From contig JAKSKH010000004.1 in NCBI GenBank assembly GCA_024401855.1, positions 1 through 64,000 on the forward strand: 64,000 nt of DNA. The letters are read 5' to 3'. The stretch is from Bacteroidales bacterium (GTDB taxonomy: Bacteria > Bacteroidota > Bacteroidia > Bacteroidales > UBA932). Below are positions 24,696 to 32,789 of this stretch, piece by piece. The notes under the pieces are model-generated. The model saw only the letters and a list, made by a program, of their open reading frames with translations, ran no database searches and was not told the DNA's origin. Every line of letters begins with the position of its first letter. Position 1 is the stretch's first letter. A program made the position numbers and the translations under genes.

Positions 24696-25664
24696 TCACC
24701 ATCCCTGGGATGTAAGCGGGTGCTCCAGCCCGTCCGGAGTTACAAGAACTGAACCGACATCCGGCAGTGCCAGATGTCCTATTATGTCGAATGTCTGGAA
24801 CTCCCTTCTGAATTTCTCAAGGCTCAATATGGGAATGACGAAGAGAATCCGGCAGTCATCACCGCCGTTCATGGCGGCCGATACCGGGTCTATGTCAAGT
24901 TCTTTCCCGAGCGCAAAACTGTTGCCTTCGAAAGGAATTTTGTCCGCATATATCTTTGCTCCGAATCCGGAGTCTCTGGAAAGCCTCAGAATGGCATCAG
25001 AAAGGCCGTTTTCGACGAAGTAACCGTACGACGGGTATATTTCCTCGTTTTCGAGCTGAGAGACCAAGGAAGGGCTTAATTCGGGCTTGATGTATTCTCC
25101 CACCATCATCCTGTACTTCTCAAGTTCATCGGGTTTGCGCTCAAGGACCTGCTGTCCGAAATATGCCGCCCCAAGACGGCCCGACACACAGATCAGATCC
25201 TTGCTGTGCGCCTTCGACCTGCGCACCCCGGTGAGTTTCGGGCATGCGCCGGAAACGGCTATGCTTATGGCCAGACCGTTCCTTGAAGGCTGGAGTTCAA
25301 GACTCAGTGACTCGTACCCGTGTTCTTTGGCCGCAGCCACGATGCCGCTCCACAGTTCCCTGATTTGGGAGTAATCCAATTTTGCAGACACGCCCAGAAC
25401 CACGGAAAGTGTACGCGGACGGGCCATAACGGCATACAGTTCCCCCGTCGCCTTGATCACGCTCTTGTATCCGAGGTGTTTCAGGGGGAAATAAACCAGA
25501 TTGAAATCCACACCCTCAAGCAGAGTCTTGGACGCGCAGGCAACGTATTCCCCGCTTTTCGCCTCAAAATGGAGAGGCTCTCCGAAAGGACGGTATCCCG
25601 TACCTTCGAAGAGCTGTCTGACGGCCTCTACACGGCCTAATTCCGCGAATGTATGTTCTTCCAT
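24696..25664 (-). CDS. ThiL/AIR-synthase-like protein lacking the usual metal motif
   Basis: A 322-residue protein of the PurM/ThiL fold. The second half looks familial: ENGLSDAILRLSRDSGFGAKI matches the D-I-S-D-G-L...dL segment, and SAAMNGGDDCRILFVIP matches the N-G-G-E-D-Y-x-L-L block of thiamine-phosphate kinase. DLICVSGRLGAAYFGQQVL matches the inter-domain strand. The N-terminal G-D-D-A motif and the T-D-x-L-V-x-G-x-H-F metal site are not seen; instead CASKTLLEGVDFNLVYFPLKHLGYKS occupies that place. It may therefore be a divergent or non-thiamine member of the family. The gene lies 3 bases after glyS. Confidence 0.6.
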   Translation of the reverse strand: MEEHTFAELGRVEAVRQLFEGTGYRPFGEPLHFEAKSGEYVACASKTLLEGVDFNLVYFPLKHLGYKSVIKATGELYAVMARPRTLSVVLGVSAKLDYSQIRELWSGIVAAAKEHGYESLSLELQPSRNGLAISIAVSGACPKLTGVRRSKAHSKDLICVSGRLGAAYFGQQVLERKPDELEKYRMMVGEYIKPELSPSLVSQLENEEIYPSYGYFVENGLSDAILRLSRDSGFGAKIYADKIPFEGNSFALGKELDIDPVSAAMNGGDDCRILFVIPILSLEKFRREFQTFDIIGHLALPDVGSVLVTPDGLEHPLTSQGW

Positions 25665-25667
25665 CCG

Positions 25668-27206
25668 CTACAGATTCCTGAGGAGGTTGTTCAGGTTGAC
25701 CTTCCTGTCTATCATCGCGCGAAGCTCGGCGATGGGGACGCGCTGCTGCTCCATTGTATCGCGCTCACGGACGGTAACGCAGTTGTCGGTGAGGGATTCA
25801 TGGTCAACGGTGATGCAGAACGGAGTTCCGATTGCATCCTGCCTGCGGTAGCGCTTTCCTATGGAATCCTTCTCCTCGTACTGGCAGTTGAAATCGTACT
25901 TGAGGTCGTTCATTATCTTCTGGGCGAGTTCCGGCAGACCGTCTTTCTTTACGAGAGGAAGCACAGCGGCCTTGACGGGAGCGAGGGGAGCGGGAATGCT
26001 GAGCACAACCCTGGTCTCTCCGTTCTCAAGCTTTTCCTCCTTGAAGGCGTGACTGAGCACTGCAAGCACCATACGGTCCACACCGATGGATGTCTCCACG
26101 ACGTACGGAGTGTAGGATGCATTCTCCTCGGGGTCGAAGTACTCGATTTTCTTGCCTGAGAACTTCTGATGATTGCCGAGGTCGAAGTTGGTACGGCTGT
26201 GAATGCCTTCCAGTTCCTTGAATCCGAAGGGGAAGTTGAACTCGATGTCGGTGGCCGCGTTTGCGTAATGCGCGAGTTTCTCATGATCGTGGAAACGGTA
26301 GTTCTCCGCTCCCATTCCAATGTTCACGTGCCATTTCATGCGCTGTTCCTTCCATTTTTTGAACCAGTCGAGTTCGGTTCCGGGCTTGATGAAAAACTGC
26401 ATCTCCATCTGTTCGAACTCCCTCATCCTGAAAATGAACTGGCGCGCTACAATCTCATTGCGGAAGGCCTTTCCTATCTGGGCTATTCCGAAAGGGATCT
26501 TCATACGCCCTGTCTTCTGGACGTTAAGGTAGTTGACAAAAATGCCCTGTGCGGTCTCCGGACGGAGATATATCGTATTCGCTCCATCAGCAGTGCTTCC
26601 CATGGAAGTGCTGAACATCAGGTTGAACTGGCGGACATCCGTCCAGTTGCAGGTTCCGCTGATAGGGCATACGATATTGCAGTCTATGATTATCTGGCGG
26701 TACTCGTCGAAATTGCTCTCCGCCTCGGCCTTCATGAAGCGGTTGTGCACCTCGTCATACTTGGCCTTTTCGCGGAGGACGTTGGGATTCGTGGCGCGGA
26801 ACTGCTCTTCGTTGAAAGATTCACCGAACTTCCTGCGGCCCTTCTCTACCTCCTTGTTCATTTTTTCTTCTATCTTGCCGAGATAGTCCTCGATGAGGAC
26901 ATCGGCGCGGTAGCGCTTCTTGGAGTCCTTGTTGTCTATCAGGGGATCGTTGAATGCCCCCACGTGCCCGGACGCCTCCCAGATGCGCGGATGCATGAAG
27001 ATGCAGGAGTCTATTCCGACTATATTCTCATTGAGGCGGGTCATCGCATTCCACCAGTACTGCTTGATGTTGTTCTTGAGTTCCACACCCATCTGACCGT
27101 AGTCATAGACTGCTGCCAGTCCGTCATAAATTTCACTGGACGGGAATATGAACCCGTATTCCTTGCAATGTGCGACCAGCACCTTGAATAATTCTTCCTG
27201 TGTCAT
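25668..27206 (-). CDS. glyS: Glycyl-tRNA synthetase, single-chain class II type
   Basis: A 512-residue enzyme that charges tRNA-Gly. It begins with the conserved EYGFIFPSSEIYDGLAAVYDYG and PLG-equivalent segment. Class II motif 2 is in AFRNEIVARQFIFRMREFEQ, with MEMQFFIKPG after it, and motif 3 is in ETSIGVDRMVLAVLSHAF. The C-terminal anticodon-binding domain contains PLAPVKAAVLPLVKKDG and DAIGTPFCITVDHE. This is the homodimeric eukaryal/archaeal-like form that Bacteroidota use, not the alpha2-beta2 GlyQS form. A -7 box is found 23 bases upstream, inside the folK 3' end. Confidence 0.96.
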   Translation of the reverse strand: MTQEELFKVLVAHCKEYGFIFPSSEIYDGLAAVYDYGQMGVELKNNIKQYWWNAMTRLNENIVGIDSCIFMHPRIWEASGHVGAFNDPLIDNKDSKKRYRADVLIEDYLGKIEEKMNKEVEKGRRKFGESFNEEQFRATNPNVLREKAKYDEVHNRFMKAEAESNFDEYRQIIIDCNIVCPISGTCNWTDVRQFNLMFSTSMGSTADGANTIYLRPETAQGIFVNYLNVQKTGRMKIPFGIAQIGKAFRNEIVARQFIFRMREFEQMEMQFFIKPGTELDWFKKWKEQRMKWHVNIGMGAENYRFHDHEKLAHYANAATDIEFNFPFGFKELEGIHSRTNFDLGNHQKFSGKKIEYFDPEENASYTPYVVETSIGVDRMVLAVLSHAFKEEKLENGETRVVLSIPAPLAPVKAAVLPLVKKDGLPELAQKIMNDLKYDFNCQYEEKDSIGKRYRRQDAIGTPFCITVDHESLTDNCVTVRERDTMEQQRVPIAELRAMIDRKVNLNNLLRNL

Positions 27207-27226
27207 ATCGTTTGATATCTTAAATC

Positions 27227-27652
27227 TTACAAATTTAATAAAAGTTCTTTAATGTATGCCCGGCTTTCAATCTGAGGATGGGGTATCGTAAGTTCCGGGG
27301 TGTCAACACAAATGTCTCCGTACATAAGGATGTCTATGTCCATGACCCTGTCGTGGTATATCCTTGAGCCATCTGCGGCATATTCCGGGGAGTCATTCCT
27401 CCCCATACGCTTTTCTATCGCCTTGCATGCGGCAAGCACCTCCGAGGGGGAATCCGAGCATAGGAAAACCGCTATGCAATTCAGAAACGGAGGGCCGTCA
27501 AAGCCCACGGCTTCCGTCTCAATCACCTCCGACATCCCGGACCGCGGTCCGAACCTTTCTTCAAGAAGGGCAAGGGCCGTTTCCATATTGGACGCCCTGT
27601 CGCCCATGTTGGTGCCGAGGGCAAGATACAGGCTGCGCTTCATCGTTCTCAT
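27227..27652 (-). CDS. folK: 2-amino-4-hydroxy-6-hydroxymethyldihydropteridine pyrophosphokinase
   Basis: Folate pathway enzyme that transfers pyrophosphate from ATP to hydroxymethyl-dihydropterin. From MRTMKRS the protein is 141 residues. LYLALGTNMGDR is the N-terminal signature, FLN-CIAVF and the R-x-G-R-ND segment (EKRMGRNDS) follow, and the signature R-V-M-D-I-D-I-L-M-Y with PHP supplies the catalytic Asp-x-Asp and metal site. I chose the ATG at 27652 because it forms an ATGA overlap with the sufT stop, the same coupling used by other genes of this block; ATG 27643 (MKRSLYLALG) is also possible and a longer start at 27664 is unlikely. Confidence 0.92.
   Translation of the reverse strand: MRTMKRSLYLALGTNMGDRASNMETALALLEERFGPRSGMSEVIETEAVGFDGPPFLNCIAVFLCSDSPSEVLAACKAIEKRMGRNDSPEYAADGSRIYHDRVMDIDILMYGDICVDTPELTIPHPQIESRAYIKELLLNL
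27230..27237 (-). promoter_or_regulatory. -7 box for glyS inside the folK end
   Basis: On the minus strand this reads TAAATTTG (TAnnTTTG), ending 23 bases before the glyS ATG and overlapping the last codons of folK. Confidence 0.5.
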
Positions 27653-28002
27653 TCCGGATCCCATCCAAGAGCCACACGGGCCTCATCCGAAAGCATGCTC
27701 TGATCCCAGGCAGGCTCGAAAACAAGTTCTATGCTGCATTTAGTGACCCCGGGGGTATTTTCAACGCTGTGCTGGACTTCGCCGATAACATCATCGGCCA
27801 TGGGACAGTTGGGGGCGGTGAATGTCATCTTGATGTAAACCTCACGGGCCTTGTTGATGTTCAATTCATAAATCAGTCCCAGATCGTATATGTTGACCGG
27901 AATCTCCGGATCATACACCTGCTTGATGGCAAGGACTACATCCTCGTAAAGAGGAGCAAGTTCCTTCACATCCTCCGGAGTAAGGATATCATTGTTCTGC
28001 AT
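27649..28002 (-). CDS. sufT: SufT/MIP18-family iron-sulfur assembly factor (DUF59)
   Basis: A 117-residue protein with the DUF59 core: IKQVYDPEIPVNIYDLGLIY (about 27-45), MTFTAPNCPMADDV containing the conserved Cys66, and ELVFEPAWDQSMLS near the C-terminus. Proteins of this family help mature iron-sulfur proteins in the cytosol. Location directly after sufS and sufE supports that role. It overlaps the 3' end of sufE by 14 bases and folK by 4. Confidence 0.88.
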   Translation of the reverse strand: MQNNDILTPEDVKELAPLYEDVVLAIKQVYDPEIPVNIYDLGLIYELNINKAREVYIKMTFTAPNCPMADDVIGEVQHSVENTPGVTKCSIELVFEPAWDQSMLSDEARVALGWDPE

Positions 28003-28396
28003 ATCTCCTGATTGTTTCTATCATTGATGCCAGTCCGTTGGCCCTGGTAGGGGAGAGGTTCTCCCTGAGGCCAAGGTCATTTATGAAGGAGAAATCATCC
28101 TCCTCTATCTCACTTGCCCTTCTTCCGGAATAAACGCCTATCAGCAGCGATATTATTCCCTTTGTTATGATGGCATCGCTGTCAGCCTTGAAGTAAAGTG
28201 TATCCCCTTCCTTCCTGCAGTCCAGCCATACCCTTGACTGGCATCCCTTGATGAGCCTGTCATCTGTCTTCAGCTCTTCCGGGAAGGGTTCGAGATTCTT
28301 GCCGAGTTCTATCAGATACTCATATTTGTCAAGCCATTCCTCATACAGGGAGAAATCTTCCGTAACCTGCCTCTTGGCTTCTTCCAAAGTATTCAT
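27989..28396 (-). CDS. sufE: Sulfur acceptor protein SufE
   Basis: A 135-residue partner of the cysteine desulfurase. LIKGCQSRVWLD contains the sulfur-accepting Cys52 in the conserved G-C-x-S-x-V/T-W context. DAIITKGIISLLIGVYSGR and LGLRENLSPTRANGLASM are the other two family blocks. It accepts persulfide sulfur from SufS and hands it to the scaffold. It overlaps sufS by 4 bases (ATGA). Confidence 0.93.
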   Translation of the reverse strand: MNTLEEAKRQVTEDFSLYEEWLDKYEYLIELGKNLEPFPEELKTDDRLIKGCQSRVWLDCRKEGDTLYFKADSDAIITKGIISLLIGVYSGRRASEIEEDDFSFINDLGLRENLSPTRANGLASMIETIRRYAEQ

Positions 28397-29619
28397 CCTT
28401 TTATCATTTTTATCGCCTTATGCAACGATTCAACAAAATATTCCGCCTCGGCGAGAGTATTGTAAGGAGCAAACGAGGCCCGAAGCATTCCCGTGACTCC
28501 GAACCTGTCCATCAAAGGCTCGGCACACATCTGTCCGGAACGGAGAGCCACTCCCATTTTGTCCATTATCAGCGCGATGTCTTCATGATGCGCTCCCCGG
28601 ACACAGAAAGAGAAAAGCGGAACCTTCTCTTCCAAGTGCCGTGGCACGCCGAAAAGTCTGATTTCCGGGTCACGCATCAGAGACGAATACACATATTTCG
28701 TAATCCTTCGCTGCTCCTCCGTCGTTGAGGAGTCCTCCCGCATCTCACGTGCAATTTCCAGGGCCGGCTTCAGCGCCGGGACTCCGTTGAAGTTCTGGGT
28801 ACCGGCCTCGAAACGGTGAGGTATGCGCGTGTAAGTGATTTCGGACCACTTCACACTTTCTATCATTTCTCCCCCGCCCATATACGGAGGCAGCTGTTCC
28901 AGCAGTTCTTTTTTGCAATAGAGGACGCCTGTTCCTGTCGGCGCATATATTTTATGGCCGGAAAAGGCATAGAAATCGCAGTCCAGTTCCCTTACATCGG
29001 TTTTTTCGTGCACGGCACCCTGCGCACCGTCCACAAAAATCCGGCATCCCCGCCTGTGACATATATCGGAGATTTCGCGCACAGGATTCCTGAGACCGAG
29101 AACATTCGAAATCTGGGCAACACAGACAATGCGCGTCCTGTCAGAAATAAGGTCATCCAGAGCCGCAACGTCAAGATGCCCCGACTCATCAACAGGAAGG
29201 ACCTTCAAAACAGCTTTCCTGCGCTGGCACATCATATGCCATGGAACAATATTGGAATGATGCTCCGCCTCGGTGACTATTATTTCGTCCCCCTCCGACA
29301 CAAAACGTTCTCCAAAGATAAAGGCGGCCATATTGGCGGACATCGTCGTGCCTGAGGTGAACACTATCTCATCCCTGGATGCGTTAAGGAAGCCTGCAAC
29401 GGCATCTCTTGCTGATTCATACTCCTGTGTGGCCGAATCAGCCAGTCTGTGTACGGCCCTGTGAATGTTGGCATTGAAGCGGGAACTCATTTCCTCCCAT
29501 TTGTCCAGCACCTGCAGCGGACGCTGGGAAGTGGCGGCATTGTCCAGGTATACAAGAGTCTTCCCGTATACCTTTTCACCCAATTGAGGAAACTGCTTTC
29601 TAAAATGCTCCGATGCCAT
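28393..29619 (-). CDS. sufS: Cysteine desulfurase SufS
   Basis: A 408-residue PLP enzyme that takes sulfur from cysteine for iron-sulfur assembly. YLDNAATSQRP opens the protein. HHSNIVPW carries the PLP-stacking histidine, DGAQGAVH the PLP aspartate, SGHKIYAPTGTG the PLP lysine K223, and LRSGQMCAEPLM the catalytic Cys365. These match the group II (SufS/CsdA) desulfurases, which need SufE, the next gene. No sufBCD genes are in the window, so the scaffold must be encoded elsewhere. A -7 box lies 8 bases before the ATG. Confidence 0.95.
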   Translation of the reverse strand: MASEHFRKQFPQLGEKVYGKTLVYLDNAATSQRPLQVLDKWEEMSSRFNANIHRAVHRLADSATQEYESARDAVAGFLNASRDEIVFTSGTTMSANMAAFIFGERFVSEGDEIIVTEAEHHSNIVPWHMMCQRRKAVLKVLPVDESGHLDVAALDDLISDRTRIVCVAQISNVLGLRNPVREISDICHRRGCRIFVDGAQGAVHEKTDVRELDCDFYAFSGHKIYAPTGTGVLYCKKELLEQLPPYMGGGEMIESVKWSEITYTRIPHRFEAGTQNFNGVPALKPALEIAREMREDSSTTEEQRRITKYVYSSLMRDPEIRLFGVPRHLEEKVPLFSFCVRGAHHEDIALIMDKMGVALRSGQMCAEPLMDRFGVTGMLRASFAPYNTLAEAEYFVESLHKAIKMIKG

Positions 29620-29627
29620 ACAGAATG

Positions 29628-29635
29628 CAAAAATA
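29628..29635 (-). promoter_or_regulatory. -7 box for the suf genes
   Basis: On the minus strand this reads TATTTTTG (TAnnTTTG), ending 8 bases before the sufS ATG and located just after the GH3 gene stop, so the suf-folK block can be transcribed on its own. Confidence 0.5.
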
Positions 29636-29642
29636 ACAAATT

Positions 29643-31346
29643 CTACCTTTTCTTCCTCCGCAGTATGAACCTGTTGATAACATTGTGAATCTCCTCGTTC
29701 TGAGCCAGAACATTCGGTTTGAATCTGGAAGCATCCCTGTGAGTCTTTCCAAGAATATACGCCTTGAATTTGTCAAAAGTATTTGGTTCCAGAAGGAAAA
29801 CAGCCGGATTCTTCAGACGAAAACTGTTTCTTTTAGATTCATATTCAATATTGAGATTCTTTAAGTTATCGTCAACTATCTTAGCAAAAGCCTCAGCATC
29901 CTTCTGCTTGATCTTTCTGTCCTTGAATTCAAAATACCAGTCATACCTGGACTCGGAAAGATTTACATATCCCGAATAATAAACCAAAGTCTTTCCTGTA
30001 GCGGCCTGCGCCATGTCCACAGCCTTGATGAACTGATCCTCATAAAGTTTCTCACCGGTAATCGAGACAATTCCGTTCACTTTCTGGACCATATGCAGCC
30101 TCGGAGTGTTCAAATATGGAGATGACACCTGCACAATATCATTCATATTGTATCTGTAAAGTCCTGAATCAGTAGTGATAAACGGGCAGTATCTTTCTCC
30201 CTCCTTCAACTCGTTCAATAGCAGGAAAGGTGCTTCAGGATCTTTCAAATCCTTCTCCCTCTTGAATTCATAGAAATGCATATGAGGCATCGGAACACTC
30301 TCATTACTGCCGTCCAAAGTAAGTCCGGCACGGCATTCAGATGCAAAATAGCCCAGCTCCTGGTGAAAGACAGTATAACGGAAAAACTGACTCATTCTTT
30401 TTAGATAGATCTGGGTATTTCCACATTTCCAAGTACTCACAATCTGCAGTTCCGGCCAGTAATGTCTGGGGAGAACACGCTCGTTCATCGTTTGCAGGCG
30501 GCGCAGTTCAAAAGCCCTTTCAGGGTTCGGTTTCAGATATTTTTTCAAAGCCGCCCTTATTCCCTCCGGAACGGGAATTCTGTCGCTCAACGTTCCGTTT
30601 CCTATATCCTCAATGAAATCATCAAGCCATTGGTCAACATTGTTCTGCAGTTCAAGCACCGTACTGGGATTTGGCGCGACCCACAGAGTGACGTTCTTTT
30701 CAATGGCAAAACGCATCAAAGTATAGTTGCGCGCCCCGTAGTCTTCTATCTCATAAACCTCATTCGGAACCGCGTAAATATCCCTCATGAATTTCGGAGC
30801 GCTTCTTTGCATCAGCGACGATACAGATCCGTAAACGGTTCCGTCCGGAGTCCTCCCTTCAACAGCCTTGCCAACCACCGAAAAAAGATAACCGGAGAAG
30901 ACTTGTTTTCTGAACTTCCTGAAAATGAAAAGCATAAGGCGGGACATTCTCCCATATACGTTCTCCTTGTAAGTCTGGGAGAACGGGATGTATTTTGGAT
31001 CGCCCGTGCTTCCAGACGTAGTTGCGTAGAACACCGGTTTCCCGGCAAAAAGGACATCCGCCTCTCCGGACATCATCCGTTTCACATAGGGTCTGAGGTC
31101 TTCATATTCAACAGGCGGAACATTCCTGCGGAAAAGCTGTATCATATCCGCATCCGTCTTTGCCGATATTATTTCAGAAAAATGATGCTCTTTCCCGTAT
31201 ACCGTCTCCGATGCGCTTGCCAATATATTCCTCAGTGTCTTTTCCTGAGCACTCTCAGGGAAGCTGCATGCAGCACGTAATTTCTGCATTTCGCCGAAAC
31301 CTCCCGCCCAGACGAGGTTGTTTATCAGTCTATAATTCAAATTCAT
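29643..31346 (-). CDS. GH3 family (acyl-adenylate/amido synthetase-like) protein
   Basis: I start it at MNLNYRLINNLVWAG (31346), giving 567 residues; the longer reading from 31397 lies inside the HAD gene. Seen: YATTSGSTGDPKYIPFSQTY, the P-loop-like AMP-binding motif of GH3 proteins, then GLYRYNMNDIVQV and VSITGEKLYED, which are the family's later adenylate-contact motifs. Plant GH3 enzymes join amino acids to jasmonate or auxin; bacterial homologues are common in Bacteroidota, but their substrates are not established. It overlaps the HAD gene by 17 bases and probably shares its operon. Confidence 0.85.
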   Translation of the reverse strand: MNLNYRLINNLVWAGGFGEMQKLRAACSFPESAQEKTLRNILASASETVYGKEHHFSEIISAKTDADMIQLFRRNVPPVEYEDLRPYVKRMMSGEADVLFAGKPVFYATTSGSTGDPKYIPFSQTYKENVYGRMSRLMLFIFRKFRKQVFSGYLFSVVGKAVEGRTPDGTVYGSVSSLMQRSAPKFMRDIYAVPNEVYEIEDYGARNYTLMRFAIEKNVTLWVAPNPSTVLELQNNVDQWLDDFIEDIGNGTLSDRIPVPEGIRAALKKYLKPNPERAFELRRLQTMNERVLPRHYWPELQIVSTWKCGNTQIYLKRMSQFFRYTVFHQELGYFASECRAGLTLDGSNESVPMPHMHFYEFKREKDLKDPEAPFLLLNELKEGERYCPFITTDSGLYRYNMNDIVQVSSPYLNTPRLHMVQKVNGIVSITGEKLYEDQFIKAVDMAQAATGKTLVYYSGYVNLSESRYDWYFEFKDRKIKQKDAEAFAKIVDDNLKNLNIEYESKRNSFRLKNPAVFLLEPNTFDKFKAYILGKTHRDASRFKPNVLAQNEEIHNVINRFILRRKKR

Positions 31347-31938
31347 TGCCGTTAACTTTACGAAACAACATACCGGCGGCCATAGCGCCGGCTCCATCCT
31401 TTTCAGGCCTGTCTCCGACTACAATGACTTCCGATGGATTGACATTCAATTTGCCTGCCACACTTTCAAACGATTCCCGACAAGGCTTGAAACCGCCTTC
31501 TGAAAAAGCGTCAGTAACAAAATCGAAACAATTGGGAGATATTCCAATCGCGGACAATTTCTGCTGAGCAAAATCATAATCACTGAAAACTGCTGTTCTT
31601 ATACCTTTCGAACGCAGATCCGCCAATAAGGGCAGCACCCATGGCCGGGCTTGAAATCCTTTTTCGAGAATATGCGTCATAGCTGGCATGAACACAGTGA
31701 AATACCAGTTCTCAACCCTCTCTACCGGAAATCCTGATATTACAGACATCCGCTCAAACAATGCGCGGTAAAGCAATCCGGAATCTCCGAAATACCTGCC
31801 GGACAACTCTTCCCTTGATTTGCGTTCCGCCTTCAAAAGGGACAAATGGCGCAAGTCTCTCAGCACCATCCTGAAAGCAAGAGACGAATTATCGTACAAT
31901 GTTCCGTCAAGGTCAAATATGACCGCCTTATTCTTCAT
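31330..31938 (-). CDS. HAD-superfamily phosphatase
   Basis: A 202-residue hydrolase. Motif I is VIFDLDGTLYDN (nucleophile Asp9, general acid Asp11), motif II is TAVFSDYDFA, motif III includes the lysine in GGFKPCRESF, and motif IV is VIVVGDRPEKDGAGA. The helical cap between motifs I and II (about 15-110) is that of subclass I, as in phosphoglycolate phosphatase and beta-phosphoglucomutase. The substrate is unknown. It overlaps the acyltransferase by 11 bases and the GH3 gene by 17. Confidence 0.87.
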   Translation of the reverse strand: MKNKAVIFDLDGTLYDNSSLAFRMVLRDLRHLSLLKAERKSREELSGRYFGDSGLLYRALFERMSVISGFPVERVENWYFTVFMPAMTHILEKGFQARPWVLPLLADLRSKGIRTAVFSDYDFAQQKLSAIGISPNCFDFVTDAFSEGGFKPCRESFESVAGKLNVNPSEVIVVGDRPEKDGAGAMAAGMLFRKVNGNEFEL

Positions 31939-32773
31939 CCCAATATGCAGGCCAAGGATTCTGAATTATTCCTCCCATCTCACATATTCTTTTGTGAGAC
32001 TCCCTTAAAAGTCTGTCAACTTCTGTTTTCCTGGGTTTTGAACTGTCCGGGAAAATAGGTTCACCCAAAGTAAGCGTAAGCAGAGGGACCTTAGGGTCAG
32101 CAAAGAGTTTATAGATACCCTTTCTCTCTCTGTATGAGATATTTACAGGAAGAATTGGACAATTATACCTATATGCCATCGAGAAGGCTCCCTTGCGGAA
32201 AGGCTTCAGGGGTTTATAAAAATTCCAATTACGCGCTTCCGGAAAAATCAAGATCCACTCTTTCCTTTCGTGGATTGTATCGAATGCCTGATTGAATTTT
32301 CTGAGCCCTCCGAAATCATCCGGGACAGGAATTCCTCCAAAATGTCTGAGCAGCCAGCCGTTCCTGCTGTTGAAATGTTCCGACAGCATTGGAATCCAGA
32401 AGGTATGGCGTGTTGCCTGACAAATGGCCGCGGCATCCCAAGGGAAACAATGATTGCTCACGCAGACCAACCCGTCGCTGAATTCCTTCTTATATCTTTT
32501 CAGGACATCCCGTCCTTTGTACTTTATTCCGAATTTGATTTTATTGGCAAGGAACAAAACACCGAAAGCGACAAAACAGTTCACGAAACACCATTGAATC
32601 CTATAAGCGAACGAGTCGTCCAGAAAGGGATATGATTCATCAAATTTCAAGTCCCTGACTTTGCGGAAATGCACCAGCCCCTTATAGGGATCATCCACCG
32701 GGTAATCTATACCCACAAGCGGCAGATACTCTCCTTCCCTCAATTTGAAATTCTCCGGATTGAACTCATTCAT
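31928..32773 (-). CDS. Lysophospholipid acyltransferase family protein
   Basis: Started at MNEFNPENFKLREGEYL (32773), 281 residues; an in-frame upstream reading to 32896 runs into the esterase gene and adds an unlikely N-terminus. Motif I is VCVSNHCFPWDAAAI with His108 and Asp113 (H-x4-D). Motif III is LIFPEARNWN, with EA in place of the usual EG. NCPILPVNISYRER fits motif IV. A hydrophobic segment at about 60-80 may anchor it. The acyl acceptor is not known. It lies upstream of and overlapping the HAD phosphatase, suggesting the two work on one lipid pathway. Confidence 0.78.
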   Translation of the reverse strand: MNEFNPENFKLREGEYLPLVGIDYPVDDPYKGLVHFRKVRDLKFDESYPFLDDSFAYRIQWCFVNCFVAFGVLFLANKIKFGIKYKGRDVLKRYKKEFSDGLVCVSNHCFPWDAAAICQATRHTFWIPMLSEHFNSRNGWLLRHFGGIPVPDDFGGLRKFNQAFDTIHERKEWILIFPEARNWNFYKPLKPFRKGAFSMAYRYNCPILPVNISYRERKGIYKLFADPKVPLLTLTLGEPIFPDSSKPRKTEVDRLLRESHKRICEMGGIIQNPWPAYWDEE

Positions 32774-32789
32774 ATCGTTATTTTTAAAA

